Numbered from the stretch's first letter, positions 9,103 through 19,126 are shown. The stretch is DNA of 41,526 nt from Campylobacteraceae bacterium (GCA_031258205.1 JAIRNE010000035.1:1-41526), one strand, 5' to 3'. Numbers and translations: made by a program. The notes: generated from the sequence alone by a model not told the origin.

Positions 9103-10263
9103 ATGCCTAATTTCATAACTAAGACTATTATCAAGCCTGCGCTTCCATTTAAAAGCGGCAGGTGCGATTTTTTATGGGAAGTAAATTCCGACAATTCGGA
9201 ATATATTTTGGCGCGATGCGAAGAAGAGGAGTTTTTTATACAGATAAAAGGCAAAGAGCCTAAAATCATAGTAAAAGGCGAAAAAATTTCGCGTCCTTCG
9301 CAGGTTATATTTTTGCAAAACGCGCTTGAAGAGTACGCCAAAAAAGCCGCATTTGATATTGTCTCAAGCAATATCGCCCCCTCTTCCAACAGATTAAAAA
9401 AGAGAAATCCTATCATTAAAGGGGTAGATTTTTTCGCGCAAAATTTCGTATTTGACAAAGAGTTGTTTTTGGAGATAGGATTTGGCAGCGGCAGACATCT
9501 TTTATATCAAGCTAAAAACAACCCCGAAAAACTTATAATCGGTATAGAGATACACAAACCCTCCATTGAGCAAGCCGCTAAACAGTGCGATATTATGGGT
9601 CTTAAAAATGTGATTTTAATTGATTACGATTCTAGGATTTTGATGGAATTTTTGCGCTCAAACTCTATCTCTAAAATATTCGTACATTTTCCTGTTCCAT
9701 GGGATAAAAAACCGCACAGAAGGGTTATAAGTCCATATTTTGTAAACGAAGCTTTAAGAGTTTTAAAAGCGGGCGGTACGCTGGAACTTAGAACGGATAG
9801 TTACATGTATTACGCTTACGCGCTTGATATTTTCATGCAAAGTCCGCGCGCAGACGTGAGAATTTATAAAAATTTTGACCTTGAAATCAGCAGTAAATAC
9901 GAAGACAGATGGAAAAGATTGGATAAAAATATCTACGATGTTACATTGACTAATACCCAATCGTATCCTGAAAATAGCCCTTTAGCGAAACTTGGCTTTG
10001 ATTATTTAAATAATATTGATAAAATTATACGAGATTTTACTCCCAGACTTTTTAGAGGAGAAGATTTTTTTGTGCATTTTGAAGAGATACATGCAGGCTT
10101 TAAAAGAGCTGTGATAAAAGCCGCGTTCGGAGCTTATGAAAGAGCCGAACATCTATTTATCGTTATACATGATAGTAAAATATCATATTTTCCAAATAGC
10201 GCGTATGCGACAAAAGCCAACAAAAAAGCGCATGAGGTTATAAAAAAGTGGTTACATGAGTAG
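9103..10263 (+). CDS. trmB: tRNA (guanine-N7-)-methyltransferase, with N-terminal extension
   Basis: Core motifs LFLEIGFGSGRHLLYQAKNNPEKLIIGIEIHKPSIEQA, KIFVHFPVPWDKKPHRRVISPYF, GGTLELRTDSYMYYAYAL; about 110 aa N-terminal extension. Confidence 0.9.
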   Translation: MPNFITKTIIKPALPFKSGRCDFLWEVNSDNSEYILARCEEEEFFIQIKGKEPKIIVKGEKISRPSQVIFLQNALEEYAKKAAFDIVSSNIAPSSNRLKKRNPIIKGVDFFAQNFVFDKELFLEIGFGSGRHLLYQAKNNPEKLIIGIEIHKPSIEQAAKQCDIMGLKNVILIDYDSRILMEFLRSNSISKIFVHFPVPWDKKPHRRVISPYFVNEALRVLKAGGTLELRTDSYMYYAYALDIFMQSPRADVRIYKNFDLEISSKYEDRWKRLDKNIYDVTLTNTQSYPENSPLAKLGFDYLNNIDKIIRDFTPRLFRGEDFFVHFEEIHAGFKRAVIKAAFGAYERAEHLFIVIHDSKISYFPNSAYATKANKKAHEVIKKWLHE

Positions 10264-10924
10264 TCTAATAGAGATGAGTTCGCTCTCCTTGGGGTATGGC
10301 GGCAAACCTGTTATCGTAGATGCTACGGCTATTATAGAACAAAAAGATTTTGTATTTATCGTCGGCAAAAGCGGCAGCGGCAAAAGTACGATATTAAAAT
10401 CCATATACGGAGAAATAACGCCCGGCGCAGGAAATTTAAACGTATGCGGAGCTGATATGAAAAATATCACCAGCGCAAAGTTGAATACCCTAAGGCGTCA
10501 TATCGGCATTATTTTTCAAGATTATAGATTGATAAACGAATGGACGATTGAAAAAAATGTTATGCTGCCGCTGACAATAAACGGTTTTGCAAAATCTATC
10601 TGTATCAATCAAGCGCATAAGCTTTTAAAACATGTCAAACTTTTGCATAAAGCAAATAAATATCCGTTGGAATTAAGCGGCGGCGAACAACAAAGAGTCG
10701 CGATGGCAAGGGCATTAGCGCACAATCCCGTGCTGATATTGGCAGATGAGCCTACGGGCAATCTTGACGATTATTCAAGCGAAGTGATTTGGAATCTGCT
10801 GCGCAGCGCGAAAGAGTTTTTAAACACAACCGTAGTTGTAGTAACGCACCATATACCCTCTACAATCAATATTCATTACAAACACTTTTTTATAGACGAA
10901 GGCTTTTTGCATGAAATTGTTTAG
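10256..10924 (+). CDS. ftsE: FtsE-like ABC transporter ATP-binding protein
   Basis: Walker [10 protein letters not shown], signature [15 protein letters not shown], Walker [15 protein letters not shown]; followed by an FtsX-like gene. Confidence 0.85.
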   Translation: MSSLIEMSSLSLGYGGKPVIVDATAIIEQKDFVFIVGKSGSGKSTILKSIYGEITPGAGNLNVCGADMKNITSAKLNTLRRHIGIIFQDYRLINEWTIEKNVMLPLTINGFAKSICINQAHKLLKHVKLLHKANKYPLELSGGEQQRVAMARALAHNPVLILADEPTGNLDDYSSEVIWNLLRSAKEFLNTTVVVVTHHIPSTINIHYKHFFIDEGFLHEIV

Positions 10925-11720
10925 AAACCACTTTTCCGTTGTTTTTTCGCTCTTCGTACTGCTTTGCAGTCTGCAGTTTGTCGTGTTTGTAAACAAAATT
11001 ATAAAAGGGTATGAAAATTACCTCGTGGACGATTACTCCGTAATTATCAGTTCAAATGCAGCTATTGACAAAGAGGAGCTCATAAAATATAAGCCGATTA
11101 TCAAATCTGTAGAAGAGATTGATACGGAAAATGTTTTGACGCGCGTTAAAGATAATATAGCCTACAGGCATGCGCAAACACTCAAAGAATCCATGCCGAA
11201 TTTTTATACGCTGAAACTTGAGCGTTTCCCATCTTCCAATATCGCAGATTCGCTGAAAAACGACCTTTTAAAATATCCCTCAATCACAAGAGTGGAGATT
11301 TTTGCCAAAACGTACAATAAAATCTATCGCATGTTAAACCTTTTAAATTTTGTCGTAACCGTTTTTGCCGCTTTTATCACTATTATTTCGCTGCTTCTTA
11401 TCACAAAACAGATGCGCATTTGGACGTATGAGCATCAAGAGAGAATGTTTGTGATGAATCTTTTCGGAGCTTCATTTTTTAAAAAGAGCGCGATTTTGTA
11501 TAAAATGGCAATTACGGATTCTATAATAGCGGCATCTTGTACGGCGGCGATTTTTTATCTGATTGATAAAATCTCAATTGCGGTCGGCGCATTGGCAGAA
11601 TTGGACATTTACGTTCCATCGTTTAATATACTGTCAGAAGGCGGCATATTGCTTGGTATCGCGCTTGTTATATCTATCGTTTCAACGACTTTGGCGATGA
11701 TGAAAGTAAAACAGGTTTAA
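10911..11720 (+). CDS. ftsX: FtsX-like cell division permease
   Basis: 269 aa; one N-terminal TM, extracytoplasmic loop, three C-terminal TMs (FtsX topology); overlaps the ftsE 3' end. Confidence 0.75.
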   Translation: MKLFRNHFSVVFSLFVLLCSLQFVVFVNKIIKGYENYLVDDYSVIISSNAAIDKEELIKYKPIIKSVEEIDTENVLTRVKDNIAYRHAQTLKESMPNFYTLKLERFPSSNIADSLKNDLLKYPSITRVEIFAKTYNKIYRMLNLLNFVVTVFAAFITIISLLLITKQMRIWTYEHQERMFVMNLFGASFFKKSAILYKMAITDSIIAASCTAAIFYLIDKISIAVGALAELDIYVPSFNILSEGGILLGIALVISIVSTTLAMMKVKQV

Positions 11721-12895
11721 TGAAAAAGTTTTTTTTGATTTTGTCGTTGATATGCTCTGTATTCGCCGATACAAACTCTCAAATAATCAATAGCGCAAAG
11801 ACGATAGAAAATAAAGAACAGCTTGAAAAAAGCCTGAAACGCGAGCTTGGCGAAATATCAAAAACGCTTCAAAAAGAGGAGGGAGAGCTTAAAAAAACGC
11901 AAAATGAGATTGACAAACTTAATAACGAGATAATTAAACAGCAAAAAGAGGTGGATAATATTAGAGGCGAGCTTGTGCTGCTTCAAAAAAATAATCAAAA
12001 ACTTCAAAAAGAGCAAAAAGAGATAGAAAATAGCCTTATAGAGATAATAGCAAAAGATTTTTCATATTTTTTGGTTATAGACAAAGATTATGAAGAGGGT
12101 TTAGAGGGTATCATAACAAACGAAGCGTTAAAGCAACTTGGTACGGCGGCAAACAGAGATTTTGAAGAGTATTCTAAAAAATACGACAATATAAATGAAC
12201 GCATTAGCCATTCAAGCGAGAGGCTGAAGATAATACAGCGCACCATAGACGAGCTGGCGTCCAAAAAAAAGAGTTTAGATATATTGAAAAGCAAAAAAAC
12301 CAAAACTATAAACAATATAGAAAAAGAGAAAGGAGAGTACGTATCGCGTATCAAAACTATTCAAAATGAGAAAGCGGAACTGCAAAAAACGCTGGAGGGA
12401 TTAAAGATTTTGGAGCGGGACAAAAATGTAACAGCCGTTGTTGTACCTGACAATTTTGAAAGCGTCAGAAAACTCGGTTCGTCCTATCAAACAAGCAAAG
12501 TACGTTCATACAAAGGCGCAAAAACTATCGCTCCGCTTAACACATTCACGGTAGAGCAAAAGTTCGGCGATTATATAGACCCGATATATAATATAAAGAT
12601 TTTTAACGAATCAATCGTACTGCGTTCATCCATGCCAAACAGCGAAGTAAAAAACGTGCTTGACGGCAAAGTAGTCTTTGCCAAAGAGACTGCAATACTG
12701 AAAAACGTTGTGATTGTTGAAAATTCTAATGGTATTCATACAATTTATGCGCAGCTCTCAAAAATCGCGCCGACTATTCAAGCGGGCGAAAAGATAAAAA
12801 AGGGTTATGTGATAGGCAGAATAGATAGAGATTTAACTTTTGAAGTTACGCAAAAAAACTATCACATAAACCCGCTTGAATTGATAACTTATTAG
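11720..12895 (+). CDS. EnvC-like coiled-coil protein with degenerate LytM/M23 domain
   Basis: Signal peptide, long coiled coil (QKEEGELKKTQNEIDKLNNEIIKQQKEVDNIR...), C-terminal LytM fold segment (VLDGKVVFAKETAILKNVVIVENSNGIHTIYAQLSKI...GEKIKKGYVIGRI...LTFEV); stop/start overlap with ftsX. Confidence 0.82.
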   Translation: MKKFFLILSLICSVFADTNSQIINSAKTIENKEQLEKSLKRELGEISKTLQKEEGELKKTQNEIDKLNNEIIKQQKEVDNIRGELVLLQKNNQKLQKEQKEIENSLIEIIAKDFSYFLVIDKDYEEGLEGIITNEALKQLGTAANRDFEEYSKKYDNINERISHSSERLKIIQRTIDELASKKKSLDILKSKKTKTINNIEKEKGEYVSRIKTIQNEKAELQKTLEGLKILERDKNVTAVVVPDNFESVRKLGSSYQTSKVRSYKGAKTIAPLNTFTVEQKFGDYIDPIYNIKIFNESIVLRSSMPNSEVKNVLDGKVVFAKETAILKNVVIVENSNGIHTIYAQLSKIAPTIQAGEKIKKGYVIGRIDRDLTFEVTQKNYHINPLELITY

Positions 12896-12909
12896 ACGTA
12901 CATGTACTA

Positions 12910-13311
12910 TTAAACGATTTTTTTCACAAACACTCTATTTGTCTTTGAAGGTCTTACGATAACTCTCTCATTTATCTCAAAACTCTCTTTTTTATCTTTA
13001 TCGTACTGCCATGTTGTGCCGCGAAACTCTACCAAACCGCCCTCTTTGATAACGCCTTCGCCCTCTTCTAATAAAAACTCGTCTTTTATCTTTTTGCCAA
13101 GCATTTTTTCCGCAAGCCGTCTTCTAAAGGCTATCATCAACACAAGTCCGATAGCAAGTCCTATCACGCCCTGCGTTACCCAATCCTCCGAGCCTATAGC
13201 CCATCCAATTGCACCGCTTACGATAAGTCCGAGTCCATACCATAAAAGATAAAAACTCCCAACCGCAATCTCAAGCGCTAAAATAGCGACGCCTATGATT
13301 AATATCCACAT
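12910..13311 (-). CDS. NfeD-like membrane protein
   Basis: 133 aa, N-terminal TMs then an OB-fold-like C-terminus (GEGVIKEGGLVEFRGTTWQY...NERVIVRPSKTNRVFVKKI), next to an SPFH protein. Confidence 0.8.
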   Translation of the reverse strand: MWILIIGVAILALEIAVGSFYLLWYGLGLIVSGAIGWAIGSEDWVTQGVIGLAIGLVLMIAFRRRLAEKMLGKKIKDEFLLEEGEGVIKEGGLVEFRGTTWQYDKDKKESFEINERVIVRPSKTNRVFVKKIV

Positions 13312-14228
13312 TATTTATCCGTTTTTGTAAACAAATCTTTTAAAATTGTCAAAGAGCCTACCAAATCTACCGCTTCATAAGGCACTACTATCTTGTCTTT
13401 TGACGGATTTTTAGCCAATTCGTTAAAAGCGGATATTCTATCTTTTGCCAACAGATACTCTGCCGATTTTTCATTTTTGCTCATGGCTTCCGATATCATA
13501 TTCATAGCCTCCTGCTGAGCTTTTGCCACCGCTCTTACCTGAAACGCCTCTGCATCCGCCAAACGCTCTATCGCTTCGGCTTTCAAAAACTGCTCCGCTT
13601 TATAAGCTTCGGATTGTCTTATGACAGCCTCTTTTTCAGCCTGCGCTTTAAGCTCTATCGCTCTTTTTTCGCGTTCGGCTTTCATCTGCATACTCATAGC
13701 TTCTTGTATCTCTTTGGGTACGGCTATATCGCTTATCTCTATTCTCGTAACTTTTGTTCCCCAGTTAGAACCCGCATCGTCAAGTATGATAAGAATGCGC
13801 GAATTTATCTTTTCGCGGTTACTCAAAATCTCGTCAAGCGTCATAGAACCTATCTCGCTTCTTAGTGTCGTCAAAGCAAGATTGGACACCGCTACTTGGT
13901 AATTCGTAACGTTATATGTAGTCTTATAGGCATCCACTACGGCGATAAAAACTATACCGTCTATTTGTATCGTAACATTATCGCGCGTGATAACCGGTTG
14001 ACGCGGGATATTGATGATATGTTCTTTGGTGCTTAAAATTGTCTGCACTCTATCAAAAAAAGGTATGATTATATGAAATCCGCCGCTAAGGCTTCGGCTG
14101 AATTTACCAAGTCTCTCCACCATGTGTATCTCCGCCTGCGGCACTATAACCACGCCTTTGTATATGACCAGTATAACGACAACCGCCACAGCGATTAAAA
14201 ATATTTCTATGATAGATAAGCCGTCCAT
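13311..14228 (-). CDS. SPFH/Band 7 (stomatin/QmcA-like) protein
   Basis: 305 aa; VIVPQAEIHMVERLGKFSRSLSGGFHIIIPFFDRV..., RSEIGSMTLDEILSNREKIN, DAGSNWGTKVTRIEISDIAVPKEIQEAMSMQMKAEREKRA. Confidence 0.92.
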   Translation of the reverse strand: MDGLSIIEIFLIAVAVVVILVIYKGVVIVPQAEIHMVERLGKFSRSLSGGFHIIIPFFDRVQTILSTKEHIINIPRQPVITRDNVTIQIDGIVFIAVVDAYKTTYNVTNYQVAVSNLALTTLRSEIGSMTLDEILSNREKINSRILIILDDAGSNWGTKVTRIEISDIAVPKEIQEAMSMQMKAEREKRAIELKAQAEKEAVIRQSEAYKAEQFLKAEAIERLADAEAFQVRAVAKAQQEAMNMISEAMSKNEKSAEYLLAKDRISAFNELAKNPSKDKIVVPYEAVDLVGSLTILKDLFTKTDK

Positions 14229-14330
14229 TTTTGACTCCTAAGTTGGAAAAATTTACTCATTTTAACCAAAATGTTCTTAATTATACTTATGATTAATCTG
14301 TCGGTCAAAATGTATGCAAAAAGAGCGCGC

Positions 14331-14369
14331 AATGAGACCATGCCGCAAGTATTTTGCGGCGGGGTCATT
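14331..14369 (-). terminator. Putative hairpin terminator downstream of mrdA
   Basis: GCCGCAA-GTATT-TTGCGGC stem-loop (14342-14360) with a partly paired AATGAGACC/GGGTCATT outer stem; overlaps the mrdA stop codon; TTTTT follows on the minus strand after about 8 nt. Confidence 0.55.
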
Positions 14370-16164
14370 CCAAAGTTGCGATATAACCCATATCGTAAAG
14401 TTTATTGTAGATATCTGACGCCATCGTTGTAGCCGGACCCGCCGCGCCTGCATGTTCTACTAAAACCGTTACGGCATATTTAGGATTTTTATAAGGACCA
14501 AACGATGTAAACAAACCATGAGAACGCTGATAGTATTCTAATTCGCTCTCTTTCATTCTTATTTTTTCTTCCTGCGGCAGACTTATAACTTGCGCCGTTC
14601 CGGTTTTACCTGCGATTTTTACTTTAGATGCGCGCGTATTGCGATAAGCCGTACCCATGGGATTGTTGCTGACTTCCATCATCGCCTCCCGTATAAGCGG
14701 CAGATATCGTTTTTCTATATCGTTAAATACCGTATCGCTCATTTCGTACTCTACATTTTCATTATTGATCTTTTGCAAAAAGTGAGGCGTGATGTTTTGT
14801 CCTGTCGCCAGCATTGCCGTATGCCGCGCTATCTGCATGGATGTAGATAGAAAAAAACCCTGCCCGATAGAAGAGATAACAGTTTCGCCATGAAACCATG
14901 ATTCGCCATAACGCCTCATTTTCCACTCTTTGCTGGGTACGACGCCAATAAACTCATTTGGCAAATCAACGCCCGTTTTAGAGCCAAATCCAAGCCGTTC
15001 AAGTATCGGTGAAATAGCGTCTATGCCGACTTTCAAAGAACCCTCGTAAAAATATGTGTCGCAGCTCTCTCTGATAGCTTTTTTCATATTCGTAATGCCA
15101 TGTCCGTCGTGTTTCCAGCACCTGAATGTACGCCCTCCAAACTCCAGAGAACCTTTACAGTCAAAAGTCGTGCCGGGCGTTATCTCTTTTGTGTTTAAAA
15201 ACGCCAGCGACATGCCCATTTTTACAACAGAGCCGGGAGGATACAATCCGTTTATGAATTTATTTGTAAAAGGGTGATTAAAGTCCGTAGAAAGCGCTTT
15301 CCAATCCTCATGCGAAATACCCGCCACAAATTTATTCGGGTCGTATTCGGGAAAACTCACAGCTGCCAGTATAGAGCCGTCGCTCAAATCAACCACTATC
15401 GCCGAACCCGATTTATCCGTAAATAAAGACGAAATATAACGCTGCAAATCTATATCTATGCTAAGATATATATCTTTACTCACAGGGGCTTTGCGCTCTA
15501 TAAGCTCTATCTGTTTATTCATCGCGTTTACTTTGCTAAGCTGTATGCCGCTCTCGCCTTTTAAGATGTTATCATAATATTTTTCTATGCCCGTTCTTCC
15601 TATGGAGCCCGTAAGTTTAGCTATCGGATCGGCATAATCTTCGCGGTTTGCCCTTCCGACATAGCCGATAATATGCGAAGCTGTCATGCCGTACGGATAG
15701 TAACGGCGCGATATGGGATAAATGGAGAGATTTTCTCGCAAATTTATTTTTGAAAAACTCGCTATCACTTCGTCATGCAGTAAAAAATCTACAACTTGTA
15801 CGATATTGTGCTCATATAAAGAGTCGTTTTTGAGATATTTGGCTTTAAGTTTTTCTTTATTTAATGACGGAATTTCGCGCACTAAAAAATCTAACTCTCG
15901 CTCTAACTTCTCCGTATTCGCTTTTAAGCTCAACTGCGGTTTGATACCTATGGCAAATCCAAGCTGATTAACGGCGAGCGGGCGGTTTTTCTTATCATAA
16001 ATAATACCTCTAAGAGGCGGCAGATGTTCCGTTTTGACGGCGTTTTTATTTGCCAACTCTTCATAATGCGAATTTAATCTAACGCTGATATAAAAGGTGC
16101 GCCCGATAAGTAAAATCCACACAAAAGCAAAGAAAAAAAGTACTATATATACGCGTTTTTTCAT
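14365..16164 (-). CDS. mrdA: Penicillin-binding protein 2 (peptidoglycan D,D-transpeptidase)
   Basis: 599 aa; LPPLRGIIYDKKNRPLAVN, catalytic NGLYPPGSVVKMGM (SxxK), RESCDTYFY, KIAGKTGTAQ (KTGT). Confidence 0.95.
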   Translation of the reverse strand: MKKRVYIVLFFFAFVWILLIGRTFYISVRLNSHYEELANKNAVKTEHLPPLRGIIYDKKNRPLAVNQLGFAIGIKPQLSLKANTEKLERELDFLVREIPSLNKEKLKAKYLKNDSLYEHNIVQVVDFLLHDEVIASFSKINLRENLSIYPISRRYYPYGMTASHIIGYVGRANREDYADPIAKLTGSIGRTGIEKYYDNILKGESGIQLSKVNAMNKQIELIERKAPVSKDIYLSIDIDLQRYISSLFTDKSGSAIVVDLSDGSILAAVSFPEYDPNKFVAGISHEDWKALSTDFNHPFTNKFINGLYPPGSVVKMGMSLAFLNTKEITPGTTFDCKGSLEFGGRTFRCWKHDGHGITNMKKAIRESCDTYFYEGSLKVGIDAISPILERLGFGSKTGVDLPNEFIGVVPSKEWKMRRYGESWFHGETVISSIGQGFFLSTSMQIARHTAMLATGQNITPHFLQKINNENVEYEMSDTVFNDIEKRYLPLIREAMMEVSNNPMGTAYRNTRASKVKIAGKTGTAQVISLPQEEKIRMKESELEYYQRSHGLFTSFGPYKNPKYAVTVLVEHAGAAGPATTMASDIYNKLYDMGYIATLE

Positions 16165-16625
16165 CTATCATGCTTTAATAAAAGTATAGATAAAACCGTA
16201 TCAATTATTATGTAGAAAAAGTAAGCTGCTCCAAAATAGAAAAATTCACCCCCTAAAATATAAGCTAAAAACGTATTTATTAAAAATATGCCAAAATATG
16301 CAATTATAATTGTTATCAAGATAATCCACATTTTATTTTCAAACATAGCTTCAATACGCAATCTTAAAAAACTATAAAAGAGCGCGAACAGCAGTACGAT
16401 AGAAAAGAGATAAAGCCCCTGATTCAACTCAAAAAAACATAAATATAAAAACGCCAAATAGACTTCAAGATTATCGCGTTTAAAATTTTTGACAATATAG
16501 ACGAAAAAAAAGCCGACAAGCGGAGATAAAAAGATATAAACGCTTGAAAATATCTGATAAACCAGTAGTACCAACGCTAAAATAAATAGCTTTAAATATC
16601 TACTATAAGAGCTGTTTCGTCGCAT
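16161..16625 (-). CDS. Small polytopic membrane protein at the MreD position
   Basis: Hydrophobic ORF with several TM segments, 4-nt overlap with mrdA. ORF open to 16661; ATG at 16625 (MRRNSSYSRYLKL) is the likelier start. MreD homology not demonstrated. Confidence 0.6.
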   Translation of the reverse strand: MRRNSSYSRYLKLFILALVLLVYQIFSSVYIFLSPLVGFFFVYIVKNFKRDNLEVYLAFLYLCFFELNQGLYLFSIVLLFALFYSFLRLRIEAMFENKMWIILITIIIAYFGIFLINTFLAYILGGEFFYFGAAYFFYIIIDTVLSILLLKHDR

Positions 16626-17050
16626 ATTGGAAAATGTCTGCATTTTATACAATCCGCCCAAATTTTACTGATAGGCAAAGACTCTTTTGGTATCTCTTTA
16701 AATGATAATTTTTCAAAAAACTCCTTTTTATATGTCAGCGTAAATATCTGTTTTAAGCCCAAAAACCTGCCCTCTTCCAAAAGTTTTTTTACTATTTGAG
16801 CGCCTATGCCTCTGCCTCTTAATCCGCATTTTACGACTATGCTTCTTACTTCCGCCAAATGCGGCGCATGTATATGCAAAGCGGATAGTCCTACGATTTC
16901 ATCATTTTGTACAGCCAACGTGTATGAGCGGATATTTGTAGCCACTTCGTCGTCAGAGCGCGGCAATATGATACCGTTTATCACTTCGTCATGCACAAGT
17001 TTTTGTATGCCGCAGATATCGTTTAGCGTCGCTTTTCTATAAATAATCAT
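16592..17050 (-). CDS. GNAT-family N-acetyltransferase (short ArgA-like N-acetylglutamate synthase type)
   Basis: RSIVVKCGLRGRGIGAQIVKKLLEEG acetyl-CoA motif; C-terminal FFEKLSFKEIPKESLPISKIWADCIKCRHFPICDETALI typical of short ArgA-like proteins. Confidence 0.8.
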   Translation of the reverse strand: MIIYRKATLNDICGIQKLVHDEVINGIILPRSDDEVATNIRSYTLAVQNDEIVGLSALHIHAPHLAEVRSIVVKCGLRGRGIGAQIVKKLLEEGRFLGLKQIFTLTYKKEFFEKLSFKEIPKESLPISKIWADCIKCRHFPICDETALIVDI

Positions 17051-17649
17051 ATCTCTTTTCCGAATAGCAAATTAAAAATTCTCTCATTTGCTTCATCAAT
17101 ACCGCTCTTTTTTAATACCGATACAAGCAGCGCGTTTTTATCTTTTAGTATCGCCGAACTCTCTTTTTGCGTCAATTTATCCGCTTTTGTATAAATATTT
17201 AAAACTCTCTGGTCGGCTCTTAAAATAGAGTTTATATACTCTCCAACGCTTTTGTCTATCTCAAGTCCGATATGACGCGCATCTATTAAATGGATAAAAA
17301 GCCTTGCGGAAACTCTTTTTTTGATAAACGCATTTAAAGACTCTTCCCATTTTCTCTTTACCTCTTTTGAGACTTTTGCATAGCCAAATCCGGGCAAATC
17401 CACAAACCGCGCGTTAAATCTTTTTTTTTCTTCATCTTCATATACAATATCAAAAAAATTGATAAGCCGCGTTTTACCCGGCGTAGATGAACTTTTGGCA
17501 AGCTGTTTTTTAGAGCATAAAGCGTTAATTAACGAGCTTTTGCCTACATTGCTTCGTCCCAAAAACAGTACTTCCGTAACGCCCTCGTCCAACGCTTCGG
17601 CAATATTCGGAGAGGATTTGGCAAATTGGGCTTTAATAACTCTTATCAC
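17047..17649 (-). CDS. engB: Ribosome biogenesis GTPase YsxC/EngB
   Basis: G1 GRSNVGKSSLINAL, G3 DLPGFGYAKV, G4 TKADK. Confidence 0.92.
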   Translation of the reverse strand: MIRVIKAQFAKSSPNIAEALDEGVTEVLFLGRSNVGKSSLINALCSKKQLAKSSSTPGKTRLINFFDIVYEDEEKKRFNARFVDLPGFGYAKVSKEVKRKWEESLNAFIKKRVSARLFIHLIDARHIGLEIDKSVGEYINSILRADQRVLNIYTKADKLTQKESSAILKDKNALLVSVLKKSGIDEANERIFNLLFGKEI

Positions 17650-17661
17650 TTACTTACTTCT

Positions 17662-18120
17662 TTATTTTTTTGTATCGTCTATCTGAAAAATAAATTTTAC
17701 CGATTGTTCGCCGCCGTCCACAGAGTAAATGCCGTTATTTTGGTCAATCGTAATAATATCGCCGTATACTTTTCTTTTAGTGTCAATCTCTTCTAAAAAC
17801 GCGCTTCCTTTGAGCGTATATATATTGGGCGTTACGTCATACGTGAGAGTATCGCCGCCGATATGATAGCGTTTATTATTTACCGTTACATTTGCACTGA
17901 TATTTCCCTGCGCTTCGTATTTTAAAGGCTCTTTGTTTTGATTAAAATCTATTGCCGCCATGTCTGCGGCAAGTATATCGTCTCCTTTTGTGATAACGAC
18001 ATTATCGCTAAGAATGCTTTTAAATGCCTTTTCATCTACAAAACCTTTCTTTGCCGTTACTTGAACTTCTACTCCAAAAACAGATACGCCGACCAATAAC
18101 AGTACGATAACAAATCTCAT
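17662..18120 (-). CDS. lptA: LPS transport periplasmic protein LptA
   Basis: 152 aa, signal peptide, OstA-type beta-repeat (ITKGDDILAADMAAIDFNQ..., GDTLTYDVTPNIYTLKGSAFLEE). Confidence 0.8.
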   Translation of the reverse strand: MRFVIVLLLVGVSVFGVEVQVTAKKGFVDEKAFKSILSDNVVITKGDDILAADMAAIDFNQNKEPLKYEAQGNISANVTVNNKRYHIGGDTLTYDVTPNIYTLKGSAFLEEIDTKRKVYGDIITIDQNNGIYSVDGGEQSVKFIFQIDDTKK

Positions 18121-18641
18121 CTATCCCTCGCTTGAATTAACGCTTTAATATTTTCAGCGTTCATCTGTCCGTTTTGCATATCATACGCAAACGCATCTCC
18201 AAAAACTCTCATTCCTTTAGTTTCAAACGCAAAAGGAGTTTTACTGATAAGCGTTTTATTGTCTTCATGATACTCTACCGCTTCAGCCTCTAAAGACGAG
18301 AGGTCGGCTCTTTCATATTTAACGTTTCCATTCAGATAAAAGACATTGTTTTTAAGCGTGCCGCTATCGGATTTAAGCCTGTCCGTTCCATCTTTTCTCA
18401 TAACCAAAACATCTATATCGTACAAAATATCCCTATCCCCAAATCTCTGCGCTCTGCTTGCGGTAGAGTAAGCGCCTATGCCCTCTTGTGTAATCTTATA
18501 ATCTTTTATGTTAAAAAACTCTATTGCAGGCTCGTTTGCGTCAAGATTTTCAAAATCAAGCGAGTATGAATCCTGCGATATAAGCATAAAAATAATAATA
18601 AAAAATATGCACAAAAAGTAATAGAGCGTTTTTACAACCAA
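18117..18641 (-). CDS. lptC: LPS export protein LptC
   Basis: 174 aa, N-terminal TM, LptC-like repeats (DRLKSDSGTLKNNVFYLNGNVKYERAD), adjacent to lptA and kdsC. Confidence 0.78.
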   Translation of the reverse strand: MVVKTLYYFLCIFFIIIFMLISQDSYSLDFENLDANEPAIEFFNIKDYKITQEGIGAYSTASRAQRFGDRDILYDIDVLVMRKDGTDRLKSDSGTLKNNVFYLNGNVKYERADLSSLEAEAVEYHEDNKTLISKTPFAFETKGMRVFGDAFAYDMQNGQMNAENIKALIQARDR

Positions 18642-19126
18642 GGTTTTTCAAACTCCCCGCGCAAATTCTCTTTATCTACAATCATCTCTATCATCTCTCT
18701 TACCGCGCCTTGTCCGCCGCCGCTTTTTAAAACGGTCGTAACGTTCTCGCGAATAAACGGCAGCGCGTCTGCGGGCGCGAACGACCAGCCGACGCTTTTT
18801 AACTGTTTGTAGTCGTTTGTATCGTCGCCGATAGCGGCTGCGTTACTAAGTTCCAAATCAAGCTCTTTTAGCAGCTCTTTTAATACGCCAAGCTTATCTT
18901 GTACGCCTTGAAAAACATATTTGATATTCAAATCCCTTGCTCTATGTTCTACGATTTTGGAACTTTTACCTGTGATAATCGCGCATTTTTTGCCTATTTT
19001 ATGCCAGCAGACGATACCAAAACCGTCTCTGACATTAAAAGCTTTTGCCGCTTCGCCCTCATTTGTATAAAATATACCCCCGTCAGTCAAACATCCGTCC
19101 ACGTCAAGAACTATAAGCTCTATCAT
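18632..19126 (-). CDS. kdsC: 3-deoxy-D-manno-octulosonate 8-phosphate phosphatase KdsC (HAD)
   Basis: LIVLDVDGCLTDGGIFYTNEGE, IITGKSSKIVEHRARDL, AAIGDDTNDYKQLKSVG. Confidence 0.92.
   Translation of the reverse strand: MIELIVLDVDGCLTDGGIFYTNEGEAAKAFNVRDGFGIVCWHKIGKKCAIITGKSSKIVEHRARDLNIKYVFQGVQDKLGVLKELLKELDLELSNAAAIGDDTNDYKQLKSVGWSFAPADALPFIRENVTTVLKSGGGQGAVREMIEMIVDKENLRGEFEKPWL

Noticed and set aside
9021-9458. 145-aa minus-strand ORF over the FnIII lipoprotein/trmB junction
   Set aside because: Antisense to two well-supported genes; no recognisable features.
12898-12907. GTACATGTAC palindrome between convergent envC-like and nfeD genes
   Set aside because: Only 10 bp with no loop or U-tract; expected by chance in this composition.
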